64,000 nt of DNA, from the NCBI RefSeq assembly GCF_003672135.1, contig NC_039517.1, positions 5,208,001 through 5,272,000 on the forward strand, written 5' to 3'. The translations under genes were made by a program, and so were the position numbers. The notes under the pieces were generated by a model, which worked only from the letters and a program-made list of their open reading frames with translations, made no database searches and was not told the origin of the DNA. Shown here one piece after another: positions 23,208-35,330 of the stretch; the stretch's first letter is position 1; each line of letters starts with the position of its first letter. The stretch comes from Ooceraea biroi. Its lineage: Eukaryota; Arthropoda; Insecta; Hymenoptera; Formicidae.

Positions 23208-24692
23208 AGGTATACATTTATACAGATCGGAATTTCTACGACGGAATTGCTAGTATTGTGAGAAGGGCACGGGTGTGGCGCAATGTGCGCCTGGGTTATT
23301 CTATTCTCTCGATGACTTTACTTCTGCGCAATTCTGACCATGATCGGCAAATGGAAATGTAAAATGTCATCTTATTTGTGTGATATTTTGTACCTTTTTC
23401 GTTAATGATCTTGGATCATCAAGATCCTTATGGAGTCTTATCTAATCGATTAAATAAGCCACGACAAGGGACTCCGAACCATTTCATATCCTACGCCGAG
23501 AGAATCAAGGCTAATCAGGCCCGCAAACTCGCGTCTGCGAATAGTGCGTAATCCGTTCATGGAAGCGGTGAGGGAATATTTACCGGAAATGGAGTATTCA
23601 TTGCGTTTCGGCGGGGCTGGGAGTGCCGAGCAAAGTAGATTCGAGTTTAATCCCGAGCGGGGAACGCGCGAGGGGCCGACCAGGTCGCTTGCACGAGGTC
23701 TCGCTTCGTTTGCAATTCGGACTATCAAAGCGCGATGTAGCCGCGTTTCGTTAACCCGGTTTGGGGTCTCCGAACGAGCCGCGCCGCCGTGTATTCGCTC
23801 TTTCGTAAAAGTTTCTGACCGATCGATGCCTAAATAGCCAGCGCGGGATGCGTCTGACCGCTCGAGCTTAACGAGCAAGGGCGTAGCGTTCGAATCTCGT
23901 CTCGTACACATAAATCAACGTCGGCGTTTCGATCGGTCGCTAGATACCCGAGGTCGAAACCGGTACGTCTCCTCTCGGCGGAGCCGAGTGCTGATGCGAT
24001 CGCAACGCCGTGGGGCGTCGGCTCGGCGACTCGGATAAATCTACGAATAGCAAATTACGAATGAGAAATGGAGTCCTGTTCGCACAAGGAACAACTCTGC
24101 GCGAATGGAGCCTTGTTTGCGTATATCGCGAATAAATATCGTATTCGGGGAAAATATCGGAACGTATGATATGAATAATGGTGGTGTTGTCGAGCCAGAA
24201 CTAAATAAAGAATTTCTTCGAATGACGAATGAATATTTATCAAGTCTTCGAGTTGAAGCGAAACTTATTATGTCCATCGCACACCAATATCTCTTATCAT
24301 ACACATTCATACATTTTATATATCTCATTTGCAATATAAAACAGATTTAAAGTGGATAATGAGACTAACGTTATTCAAACACGAAAAATCAAAAGAAAAA
24401 AATGCATTCAAGGAACTCCGGCGAGACGTCGGAAGAGGAAGAATGAGTGCGAAGGAGAACGCAGGAGCAAAGGGGTGAAGAGGTGCCGCGAGGAAGGACG
24501 GAGAAACCGGCAAAGACGGCGAGGAGGAAGAGAGAAAGAATTAGGCTGGAGAACGAAAGAAAGGGAGAAAGAGACCGAAAGGGGAAAGGGATCGAAGCAG
24601 TCGTGGATCTTATAATAGTCGAGCCGCGGAAAACACGTGACCGGAGCGAAATGTTATTGTAGGAGGCGGTGTTAGTTTTATCGTTTGTTAAC
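23208..24692. other. Probable Frizzled-2 5' intron or leader
   Basis: There is no coding exon here. A minus-strand donor-like CCG|GTAAAT sits near 23584. Bases 24340-24615 are strongly purine-rich on the plus strand. A tRNA-like relic is annotated separately at 23835-23896. Confidence 0.4.
23835..23896 (+). pseudogene. Degenerate tRNA-like sequence (Lys-CTT-like)
   Basis: A TAGCCAGCGCGGG A-box-like segment at 23835, a 5-bp anticodon-like stem GCTCG/CGAGC (23860-23876) with a 7-nt loop AGCTTAA, and a B-box-like GCGTTCGAATC at 23886-23896 occur in the right order. The base before the CTT triplet is G rather than the invariant T, the T-arm does not pair, and no acceptor stem forms. At best it is a tRNA relic or SINE head, and it may be chance. 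Confidence 0.2.
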
Positions 24693-24726
24693 TGCTAGCG
24701 CCCCGACGCGGGCATCGCTATTTATA
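24687..24726 (-). promoter_or_regulatory. TATA/initiator pair, candidate Frizzled-2 promoter
   Basis: On the minus strand TATAAATA (24726-24719) is followed by GCAGTT with A+1 at 24693, a distance of 33 bp. The pair points towards the Frizzled-2 coding exon 1.5 kb away, and the DNA just upstream is CpG-rich. No other minus-strand gene lies between, so Frizzled-2 is the natural target. This is inferred from sequence alone. Confidence 0.4.
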
Positions 24727-25326
24727 AAGACGGCGACGTACGTGCACCCGTCCCCCCGACGGAATAAGGGGGGCGGGAACTGGCTACGTGTGTGGTTCGA
24801 ATCCCCCGATACGGCCGATTGGCGGGATGCATCCGCCGCAGCTGCGCGGAAGAGGAACGGAAGCTGTTCTCTCTCTCTCTCGGAAGCGGCTATCGCGTTC
24901 TCGCGTTTTTCGCGTTCTCGCTTCGCTATCCGATACGCTCGCGATGTATCGTTAACCCGTCCGCGACGACGGCGCGCATCGCGATCACTCGTCAACAACG
25001 CGTGATTCCGCTCCGACAGTATCGATGAGCAGACAGCGCGTTATTATGCCGCCTTTACTGAAACCGCACTCGCACGGTGGTGAAATCGATCGCGCGAGTA
25101 ATCGAATCGGCGGAATATCTATGTCGCTCTTCCCGCCATCCGGCTCTTGCGTTCTCTCTTGCAACTACAGATTTCGCGTTTCTGTTAAAATATATACAGT
25201 CTCTAAATAAATGTTTGTTACCTGATCGCGTCGGCAAAAATAAATACAAGTCCGCGACATTACGGGCGTCATGTTACCCTTCACCTTTTCGCTTTTGGAG
25301 AATTACGTGATCGAGAGGGTCTCCCG

Positions 25327-25330
<4 letters not shown>

Positions 25331-25358
<28 letters not shown>
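25331..25358. repeat. (CT)14 microsatellite
   Basis: Fourteen uninterrupted CT units are followed by an interrupted CT/T-rich tail to about 25375. Confidence 0.95.
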
Positions 25359-25366
<8 letters not shown>

Positions 25367-25989
25367 TTTTCTGCCTCTCATCGGCGAGCGATTCGGAGAA
25401 CTACCGTACACAAAACATATTCGAACGAGACGGATATCCATTAATGTATCACATAAAGCGGAGGTAATACGAAGGAGGGGAAAAGGGAGGGAGCAGGGCG
25501 ACTCGATGGCAATGAATCACTTTTAAAGCATCGGCCCTGCCATATATACGCGCGTATGCGGACCCAGCGGGCTGCCGGCCGGCCTGCGCGTTGTTTGGCT
25601 TACGATACGCGCCTCTTTTATGGAAATTTCGTGCTCTTTTTGCTCGTACCCACGTCCGTCCTCGTAACTAGTTTCTGCGAATAGCGCGGACATCCGAGCG
25701 CCTTCGCTCGCCGGCGCGACAGCTAATTAAAACTTTATACATATTAATATCCGGTAAAGTCCCTTTCTACGCGTGACTAACGTTTATTTGCGCTCGTGCG
25801 CGATCGATCGCACGAGAATGCCAAGACGAGGACGAGAACGAGGTCGGAGATTCGTTCTCCCTTATTTCGCCTCGCTAAACCCGCCAAGAAAGAGGAGGGA
25901 CACGTCAACACGCACTCCTCGTGCCTGACATGCTTGCTCGCCGTCATCGTTTTAATAAAAAATACTAAATCATTTACAAATGCTTTGTA

Positions 25990-26095
25990 ACACACTTTGT
26001 CCATTATGCCTTCCTATCATTGTTAAACAGTCATTATCTCGCAAATATATCGATAATCACGTATTCTTACACATTTCCCGGTCATCGGTGACACC
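25990..26095 (+). repeat. Dispersed ~120-bp repeat, copy A
   Basis: It starts CACTTTGTCCATTATGCCTT and ends CCGGTCATCGGTGAC. It aligns in the same orientation, with substitutions and small gaps, to 37758-37875 and 57199-57310. Shared blocks include GTCCRTTA, CTTTCCT-like, TCATTATCTCGCAA-like and the terminal GGTCAYCGRTGAC-like block. There is no coding capacity. Confidence 0.55.
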
Positions 26096-26719
26096 ACCAT
26101 GGCAGTGAAGGTGCCAAGCGCAACGCGTGTCAAGCGATTCGTCCTGTGGGCGCCGCTATCGATCCTCGTCCCCTGGAGGGACCTGAAATTTTCGACGCGG
26201 CATTTTCACCGTAAGGACACCCTCGTCTCGTGAACGGGCAGCGGGACGCAAGAACCGGCAACAACAGTGGCGCAAGCAAGGCGGCGGCAAGCAGCATTAG
26301 CAACATCAGCGAGATACCGCGCGCTTCTTCTTAGCGGGCACCGCTAAAGCTACGTAAATCAAAACGCGCGGCGAGATTTATGGCGAGGTATGGATAAAGT
26401 ATACGTTACGTTCCCCCTCGTTAGTCTGATAAAACAGACGGCGGAAGGATCGGCGGGGGTGAAGAGGAAGGGCGACGACGGCGGCCGTGGCGGCACGGGG
26501 TGTCGGGTTTTATATCAAATCGCGCGTCACGAGCATTAATCACGAATTCATTCGCGCCCGCCTCCGCTTCCACGATCCCTCCCGATGAGAAGCTGAGAAA
26601 AACGAGAAAGGGTACCAGGCTAGCAGATTGGCTCGATCTTCACGATGTGCCGAGAGAATTTTGTGATTTCTCCGAAAAAAATATTTGCACCGTCTTTGCG
26701 TAGAAATTTATTAAGCGTA

Positions 26720-27478
26720 TACAGGGTGAGGCGCCTAAAACAGGCCACCTGAATATCTCGGCTGTTATTGGTGATAGAAAAAAATGTGTCAGACCAAACT
26801 TGCATAGTTTCGAGGGACACATAATTTTAACAAAATTTGTTCTAAATAATTTTTTATTAGATGGACGCGTAGAGATCAACTTCGTTTTTTTAAATGGTAT
26901 GATATGTTTTTTTACGTACCATCTAGTAGAGCGTTTGAAGATGCGCACATTGATCTACGGGTCAAAATCATTCAAGGTCACTGAAGGCTAAAATTTCTAA
27001 GTGCTAAAACTTTTTCATTTCTGAGTTTACGGTATTTTCAATAGCAGAGAACTCTAGGCAATATAAAAAATATAGATATCAACGATTCAGAACTTCTCGG
27101 AAAAAGAAAAAATTTCTAATGGCTAGAACTTTTTCATTTCTGAATTTACGGTATTTTCAATAGCAGAGAACTCTAGGCAATATAAAGTAAATTATTTTCC
27201 CTTGCAGTTGGCCTTCAGTGACTTTGAATGATTTTGACCCGTAGATCAATGTGCGCATCTTCAAACGCTCTACTAGATGGTACGTAAAAATACATATCGT
27301 ACCATTTAAAAAAACGAAGTTAACCTTCATATGACCTCTACGCGTCCACCTAATAAAAAATTATTTAGAACAAATTATGCGTCCCTTGAAACCATGCAAG
27401 TTTGGTCCGACACATTTTTTCTATCACCAATAACAGCCGAGATATTCAGGTGGCCTGTTTTAGGTGCCTCATCCTGTA
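26720..27478. mobile_element. 759-bp nonautonomous DNA transposon with long terminal inverted repeats
   Basis: The ends TACAGGGTGAGGCGCC (26720) and, inverted, TACAGGATGAGGCACC (ending 27478) begin inverted repeats about 270 bp long. TA dinucleotides flank both ends, as expected for TA-target (Tc1/mariner-type) insertion. Between the arms lie about two copies of a 119-bp tandem unit. No transposase frame is present, so it would need a helper in trans. The arms differ at scattered positions, so it is not a brand-new insertion. Confidence 0.88.
26991..27190 (+). repeat. Two copies of a ~119-bp tandem unit inside the transposon
   Basis: GCTAAAACTTTTTCATTTCT at 27003 recurs as GCTAGAACTTTTTCATTTCT at 27122. 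The unit includes CAGAACTTCTCGG and GAACTCTAGGCAATAT. The same unit forms the array at 59740-60088 inside a different element. Confidence 0.85.
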
Positions 27479-27480
27479 TA

Positions 27481-30400
27481 TGGGTAGGTTTTAGTTTTCT
27501 TTTTCTCCCCTCGCTCTAGAAAGAATGATTTGGAATTCAAATGCGTCCCCCTCCGCTTTGCGGTCATGAAAAGTGTGCTAAAGTCTTTGAGATTTTATCG
27601 CTTGATGTGTAATTAAATCTCGTTGACAATTGAGTTTAATAATCGAGTTTAATAATCGATAATTAAAATGAATCGTTCTGTGTGTATTATAAAAATGAAG
27701 GAAGAAAAGAGACTAAACAGAATAATAACGTACACCTAATGATTCGCCGGGAGACTCTCGGCAGCGTCTGCCAACTCCGCGATAAACGTCGGCGTAATTA
27801 ACGTCGCGCATAAATCCTGTGAGCGTTGTTAACGTTGTAGCGTTTTTTCTCTCAGTATGGTAATTTTCTGATTTAGGTAGTTATTAAAAATTTCGCGAGC
27901 GGCCGCGCTAATAGGCAAAGTCTCTCGGATTCATAGGAGGGTGCGTGTCAAAGGTCCCGTCGCGACAACTCAAAGAGAAGACACGCAGTAAAGCAGCGAT
28001 ACCAATTTTCTCGAGTCTCCAGTTTCCCTTAGGCTGTCATTTAATTTTCATTCGATCCCTCTCAAGTTACATGCAATTTAAGGTATCATTTACATAAATT
28101 TCTGCATCACGTTTGCAACGTAAATTTCTTGCGAAAGAAAATCACAAACCATAAATATAAATGTGGAGATACAAATAAATATAAATATAGTCATACTCAT
28201 ATTTGCAAATACAAATAAGTTAACATCGCACATTTTCGCACAAGTGCAAAAGAATGACGCGCTTAACAGCTCAGTTTATTTTTTCAGGCTTCGTTTTTCT
28301 ACTTTCGCGCGGAAAGATTTATTCCGACGTCAATTTATACAGAAAATGTGTACATTTGATCGCGTGGCATCGAAACAACTTCCACCCACCCACCTACTCT
28401 ACCCATCCATCCATCTATCCATTCGACCATCCATCCATTTGAAATATGGAGCGGCACAATTCCGGCGCGCTTGGCGGGCGGCGCGTATACATCGCGGCGA
28501 GTTAACTCGGCACAGTTTACGCGCGCAAGCTCCTTCTGGTATCTATCTTCCCCGACGAATCTGGACATCTAAACTTGGCCACCACCGCACTCATCTTCCT
28601 CCTGGGCGGAGTTTATTAACGATGCAACGTGCGGTGCGCGTGAGGGAACAGAAAAACAAAGAAAGAGAGAGAGAGAGCAAACGAGGAAGAGGGAGAGGAA
28701 GAGAGAGGCTAAGTCGCGCGAAAGCACCGATAACCGGAACTATTTGTTAGAACCCTCGGGGGTGACACGCACATTCGCACCCGACGATATGCACTATGGG
28801 CCTTTATACGAATATAAAGTATGCTCTCGCGCGTTTCATACGCCACGTTCCGCCGCGTGCCGTGATGCACAGAGTATCCCGGTATCATCGTCCTAATAGC
28901 TCTCGTGAGAAATAGCGCGCGCGGAAGTCGAGAAGAGTGACTGCACTTTATCGTGACGTCGAGATGAGTAATTTCGAGGTCCAAAGTTATAGAACTAATT
29001 ATAGATTATCAGGGAGATTGTCCGGAAATTTGGAAGTACGTTTCAGGAACTTTCATCGAGTAAATTTCGAGTAACTTGAATTTGGTCGCACCAAAGTAAT
29101 TCAAAATGTCATCGAGAAAGCCCAATTTAATTTAATATTAATTAAAATATAATAATTATAAGTAAAATTATAATAAAAAATGAATATAAAAATGCAACAC
29201 TTGCTCAGAGATATCCAATCTACTTGGAAGGATCCATGATTGCAAGATACTAGAGCTAGGACACCCTGTACATGTCAGTGAGTACGAATCGCGGTAGGTG
29301 CATTTTTTGAACGCGGCGTGATTATGACACTCAGACGGCGATGACGGCCAGATGAGCTAAAAAATATCAGAAATATCTCCAATATCGGCGTGGCCACACG
29401 GTGGCTGAAATGCACACGGTCTCTTTCTTCTCGTTTCCTCTTTCGTGTACATCCGCCACGCGGCTATGCGAAACTGCGCCGTTACCGAATCGCACGAGTC
29501 CCAGAATACACGCGCAAGATCGGATATACAAAGAACGTGCACGAGAGCGCAGCTCGTTCACCATGATACACAATGAAAGCAGAAAATTCTGCGCATAACG
29601 TTGTCCGTTAGAGCTCAGCGATGGGAAAATTCAAATTCCACTCAATTCGAGAAAATTTATGAAAATCCAGGAATATCCAAGTACCATGTTTTATTTCAAT
29701 GTTGCTTGCAAATAAAATTACAAACTCGCGCGGATAAATAATAATAACGCATCATTCATCAATCCGCATTTCGAGCGGACTGAATCTCGACAGAAACTCA
29801 ATTGAACTTTTATCGAGATACATCCAGCGATCAAATGTCGTTAGAGGAACGGCGTTATTGCCCGCGGTCAGCTGTCTGTATCTCGTAATTGCACCCATGC
29901 GGCAAACTGCACACGTACGCGTTCGCGATCCATCACCCTGCATTCCCTCTATTTTCGCCTCGGCGCCGCGCGATCAGCGATTGCCAACAGCCGATGATGC
30001 ATCGCACGTTCAATCGGGATGCGAACGCTCGATGATTGCGCGGCACGGAGCCGGGACACGCGCGCGAGACGATTATTCCGCGTGTTATTCGTCGACGAAG
30101 CTCCGGCAAGAAAGAAATCGTAGATGCGGCCAATCGTCGACCGCCAGGCAGACCTTGACATGACTATTTCCTGTCTCGAGTTTCCTCCTGGTCTTTCTGT
30201 GCACGCTCGCTCGTCCGATGTGAAACCGGAGGTGAAGGAAGAATCTTCTTCGCGAACGAGCGAGCACGCGCCTCGCCGCGTTCTCAGCAATCAACGCGAT
30301 TAATACGCCGAGCAGTTACGCGAGAAACGCGCTCGAGTAAACTCGCTGGGCGTCGCCGTATCCTGCTTCGACGTGGGGTTCTTGGGTGGTACGAGAGTGC

Positions 30401-30689
30401 CACCGGAAGTTGCACTCATCGGTGCGTTTTTGCGGGTGCGACTGCTCGGAAAAGATTGTAACTCTTTGGAAACAAAAAAACATCGGTGTGTATTGACTGA
30501 TATACATTCGAATTTTTCTGATGATTTTTTATTGGAGATTCCATGCTGCAACTGTTTGCCGGAAGTACTTTCTCTCTTATTTGTAACTGCTGAATAAATT
30601 TACAAATTATATTTTTCACTAAAATTTCGTGTTTCGGATTCGAAGGCTCTTCGTCTTCCATTTTTTAATTTCAGATGAATGATACAGGA
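27481..30689. other. Noncoding DNA
   Basis: It holds a CCAT/CCAC simple repeat at about 28383-28437, AT-rich patches at 28060-28220 and 29100-29200, and a relic transposon end AGGACACCCTGTACA at 29259-29272. The 195-codon frame at 28163-28750 runs through simple sequence and shows no family features. Confidence 0.5.
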
Positions 30690-30960
30690 AGAAACCAAAT
30701 TATCAAACAATGACTTTTCGTTGAGGATTCCACGTTCCAAATTCGCCCAGGATGCTTGTGCTCATATATTCAGATTTTAAATAAAAATACAGACGCAACA
30801 AGTTAAATTATCAAACAAGGAAGAAACAAAGATCAAACTTCCACGAAAGATTCCACGCTCTAAATTTTATTATCAAATATCAGATAAACGAAACGAATTA
30901 TCAAACCAAATTATCAAAGACTCTCAAAGAGTTTCCGGACAAACAATCTTTCAACAGAAG
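30690..30960. repeat. Degenerate AT-rich tandem repeat
   Basis: AAATTATCAAACAA near 30695 and 30807 and GATTCCACG followed by TTCCAAATT or CTCTAAATT near 30727 and 30851 recur with a spacing of roughly 110-125 bp. More AAATTATCAAA blocks follow near 30897-30920. The copies are strongly diverged. Confidence 0.5.
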
Positions 30961-33900
30961 AGACAAGATTATTAAAGAACAATTCACAAAGTGCAAATAT
31001 CATAAACAGGCCAATCGCGCGCGCTTTTACGGCGTGTTATCGCCGCGTTTGCAAAAGCCTGTTGTTCGAAACTCCTCTGAAATAACGTTTAACAACGTCC
31101 CTCCCACGAGAAGAATCCCGATTTGATACACCGGCTCGTAATAATCTCCCGCATGCCTAGTAAACGGGATTGTCGTGTCGAGGTACCTTTTATCTCCCCA
31201 TAAAACGAGAGAAACCGCGCGTGCGCGCTGCAGATGGAGCGCAAAGTGTAGCCGTAGCCTCCGCGGCTGGCAGCGAGAGGAGTAAGCGCAACTCCTTTTG
31301 TTCCGCGACGCGCTTACAAGACTCGCCGTTTGCGAGCGCGCGGGTAAACCGCGGCCGAGAGGGATCACCGATCCCCCTCCTGTCCCGTCCCTTTCCCCGT
31401 GCTTCTTTCTTCCATCGACCCTTCGCGTCTCTCGCACCTTCCGTCCGTGTGTACGCGCGCTAATTAATCAGAGAATGAATTATGGATTCATGCGCTCGCC
31501 TAATTGGATCCGTCGCCCCGTCGTCGCAGTCTCAGAAAGCGCTCACCGATTCACCTTGCAGGTTTACACTCGGAAGGAGGGAGAGAGAAAGACAGAAAGC
31601 ATTATTTGTAGAGAGAGTCCCTCCCGGCGATAATCGCGGTGGTAGCACCGCAGAATCGCGTGCTGCCATCGACGAGCTTATCGATGCATCGCGTGTTGCT
31701 GGAACCTCGCGAGTCGAGTAGCATCCGCCCCTTAATGATTTCGTCGTTAGCGAGTTACCGTCTCGGGAGGTCTCGCTCGTCCCGCGGGTAACGGGCGTGG
31801 AGAATCTCGACAGGGCGGGAGTACCCGCTCGCTCAGCCGGAGACGACAACGCCGCGACGCCGGAATCAGTTTTCAATTTCGCACGGAATTTGATCGTCCA
31901 ATAATAAAATCCCGGTCGAAATTAATTGCACGCGATTTTCGTTTCCGCTCCGATTGCGGAGCGGAGCGATCGCGGAACACGCCTCGAGCAACCTCCTCGA
32001 TCGCTTCATCATTTTCCTCAGAATATAATTCGCCGCGCGGATGGAAGCGGGTCGCCGCCGTAGTCTCTTGGACCGGCAACGATGCGGAAAATGTTGGCCG
32101 TCAGAAAATGTCGGCCTCGCCACATCCCTGAACGTCCGATGGAAACGCCGATAAGCCGACAAGCACGATCGCTCGATCGTGCCTGGATGGTCATAGAAAA
32201 GCTTGCTCCGGGACAAGCAGAAGGAGGAGAGGAGGTCGACGAAGAGGCGCGGTCCCTCTTCTCGGAGGTAGAGGATAAACGCGACTCGCTGCCGCGTGCA
32301 CTGTTTGCTTTTCACGTGCGACGAGCATCCCGGCGCGTCCTGACGCCGCGAGGAAGTCGCCGCACCTGGAACAAACAAACCCGGTCGGCGGTTTCCCTCG
32401 CGCGGAAGAGAGACGCAACTTTGAAACCGTAAATCATTGTACTTATACGTAGATGCATGTGTGTGTGCGCGCGCGCATAGGAGCGAGAAGAGCGAGAGAA
32501 ACCAAGAGAAGCTTGGGGAGGGAAAGGAGGAGAGAGATCGGAGGAGATAAATGGAGGAACAGGTAGCCCGAGATTGTGGGGAGGGGAGAGAGGGGGAGAG
32601 GTATCCACAGGCTGCTCGTTATGCGGCTGCCTCTCGTCGGGCCCCAAAACCTCGTATCCGGGATGAGATCTGTCGTCTACCTGGTGTCCCGACCCCGATC
32701 AGAGTGTCCTGACGCGTCCCATCTTCCGGGTTTCATTATGCGAGTGGTCCGTGCGCGTTAACCCGTGGTCCGACCTTTGATTATGCGCATGAGATAACGC
32801 GATGCTTCGATGGGCGCTTTGGGCGCGGTAAGTCAGGATTTTTGAGCTTTCAGGTGTGTTTTTGGCAGGCCATTTACGGAATTTTGGTTCAATATGATTT
32901 CCTAACGTAACCGTTGAACTTTAATTTCAGGTATTGTGGAAACTCTGATTAAATGTCCGAGTTCATAAAAATGCGCGCTGCGAACGCAGCTTTATCAATC
33001 CTTCTAGTTAGAAACATTTTCCTCGCTTCCCGAAGCAACGTTCTTCAGGGCACCAAACGCGTCCCAGATATCGAGAACGCGTGGGAGAACGCGCTCGGCG
33101 ATGCGTCTGGCACAGTAGGGACGGGTTCCCTTCGCAGTCGGTCCTTAATTAAGATCACAGCCAAGCTCGATTTACGGCTGCGGTCCTTTATGAGCCCTCT
33201 TAGCGCGACAGGCGCAGATAAGCGGTCGACTTGGCCCGCGTTTACAAGCACCTTGCGAGCAGTCTCGCGCCGCTTAATTACTTGTACGAATTAAGCGGCA
33301 TGTCGTTAAGTCGCCGGCCGGCCCGAGTGCAAATCCTGGGAGCGGGAAGCGCATTACTCACCGGGCAAACGACGTCGATGCGAATCACGCGATTTCTCGC
33401 GTTCGCGTTTAGCGCTCTGAATGAGATTCCAAGCGACCGTTTGTTCACGAGTCTCGATTATCAGATATGGGAATCACGCTTGATCGTGTTATCGCGGACC
33501 GCGGTACGCGCACGCGAGCAAACTTCTCGTACACGGTTGCTCTTGTGAATACTGCTGTCTGCCAGAAGCTGTATACTTGAAAAGCGCAATGGGGCGAGAA
33601 AATATTTTCATTCGAAATAATTCTAAAGAACTGGTAAAGCTGAGGACACCAGAATTCATAGACACTTAATGGTTCTCGGCTCTCTCCGCAGCTTTCGTTC
33701 ACGATTTACGATCCAGCGTCGCGCGATCTTACGCATCGCTTTGTAAACTGATGACGTTTGCGCGAGCTGTTAGCTCTCACCTCGTCTGGCCTCGTCGTTT
33801 TTCTAATATAATAATGAAATCTGCCTTTCTAATCTGCCTGTGTTGCCTCAATGACGATCGCCCCCGTTGACGATGTTTCATAGATTGAATGTTTAATTGG

Positions 33901-34309
33901 ACGGATCTTGCACTAGTGCGTTCGCATACGTCGCGAACGAGTTAGAGGCTGTGATCGATGTCACCTCGTTTCACCGTGCTGATTATCTCCCAAGCCTTAG
34001 AAAGTCATGGTGCCTGGTTATGCCTCCATGAAGTTGCGAGAGTGAACTTGAACGAGCGCGTGGGAAGCGCTTTCCACGAGACAAATTGGCGACGTTATCG
34101 TGCGAGCTATCTGCGGAATCCGCGATGGGAATCTAAGCGTTGCGGGAATCTTACAAGCTCGATGAAAGGTGAATCACGCGCTGCTTTGCGTACCGGAACA
34201 CCCGGGATTCACGGAAACTCATTTTCGCAGAGACCGTCTTCGGCGTTTGCATACAATCGTCGTTAACGCTGAAAATAACGCAGAGACCTGAGATTTTTAT
34301 CCCGCATGC
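30961..34309. other. Noncoding DNA
   Basis: This is mostly CpG-rich intergenic or intronic DNA, with GA-rich tracts near 32490-32600. No coding exon, RNA gene or transposon was recognised. Confidence 0.45.
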
Positions 34310-34800
34310 TTCTATGAATCAAGAATTTCAGCATAAAACGTGACGTGATATCGCAGCTGGCCGATCAGTATAATAATGATTAATTAAAAAGTGTAACAAT
34401 GAATAAAAATGCAGTAACGATAATTATCAAAGAAATCGTATATAAACTAATTATACAACTTGTAACAACTTGTATGTACACAATTCATATATATTTCTAT
34501 GAATAAATCATGTCAGTGTAAATCACCATCAGATCGCAGCTGGACAAGCGGTATATGATGATTAATTAAACAATATAATGATGAACGAATGTAGTGGGAG
34601 ATGATGATAATTGTGAAAGCAATCAAAATATACAATTCATACAATTTCTAATTTTATACAACTTCCGTGCTTCAATGATTAAATAATTTCAGTATGAAAA
34701 ACATATACAATTTTAGTCAATATAAAATGGATAATTATAGATTACAGTAATGAATAAAAATGCAGAGAAATGATTATCGAAGAAATCGTGCACAACTAGT
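34310..34800. repeat. Degenerate tandem repeat, period about 183 bp
   Basis: ATCGCAGCTGG recurs at 34350 and 34533. It is preceded each time by an ATGAATCAA/ATGAATAAATCA and TTCAGCATAAA/GTCAGTGTAAA-like block and followed by ATGATTAATTAAA. A third, more diverged copy follows near 34680-34800, with AATGAATAAAAATGCAG shared between copies one and three. Confidence 0.6.
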
Positions 34801-35114
34801 GTAGTCAAACGATAAGGCTAAGCCGACGATGATAACGCCGATGAAAATAAGTACGAAGGTGAGATGATAGCAAAGTGTACCGAGTAAGCTGCTGCGAATA
34901 TCACGGCTTCCTGGCAATCACGGATCTATAATTGAAGAGGACTGCGGTGTCCATCCTCCTCGACTTTACGTCAATACTGCGGAGAACCAACAGGAAGATC
35001 AACAAAGTTAAGATACGGTTCGCTTGTTGGGTTGCATCTGTGTTTACTCTATCCAAAGTTGGAAATCAATTTCCTAGTGGCTGGTAATTATCATTAGTCT
35101 AGAAATGATTGAGT
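34801..35114. other. Noncoding spacer between two tandem arrays
   Basis: No gene or repeat was recognised. Confidence 0.5.
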
Positions 35115-35330
35115 AGGAATGTCTAAGATACCGTTCAATATCTCTCGCCTCGTCTCAAAAAATTTAATTAATCAAAAGTTGATGCTAATCAATAAAAATC
35201 TGGAATGTCTAATTTAAGATTACAACACCTTTCAGCTCACCTTAAAAACAATTTAGTTAATCAGAAATTAATATTAATAAAGAAAAATTAAAAGTGTCTA
35301 ATGTAAGAAGATATCAAATGGCAGATTAAC
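35115..35330. repeat. Degenerate tandem repeat, period about 86-90 bp
   Basis: Blocks GGAATGTCTAA recur at about 35116 and 35202, and AAGTGTCTAATGTAAGA at about 35291. AATTTAATTAATCA and AATTTAGTTAATCA are shared between copies. The copies are diverged and AT-rich. Confidence 0.55.

Larger units (their letters stand above)
24731..26719. other. Noncoding DNA
   Basis: It is CpG-rich around 24731-25030 and 26070-26600. It contains the CT microsatellite at 25331-25358 and one copy of a dispersed repeat at about 25990-26095, both annotated separately. No gene was seen. Confidence 0.5.

Noticed and set aside
24740..24830. Perfect tRNA B-box GGTTCGAATCC
   Set aside because: There is no A-box at the right distance, no T-stem pairing and no cloverleaf. 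Only a CCCCCC/GGGGGG hairpin precedes it.
28163..28750. 195-codon plus-strand open frame
   Set aside because: It spans AT-rich repeats, a CCAT microsatellite and a GA-rich tract; the translation is simple sequence with no family resemblance.
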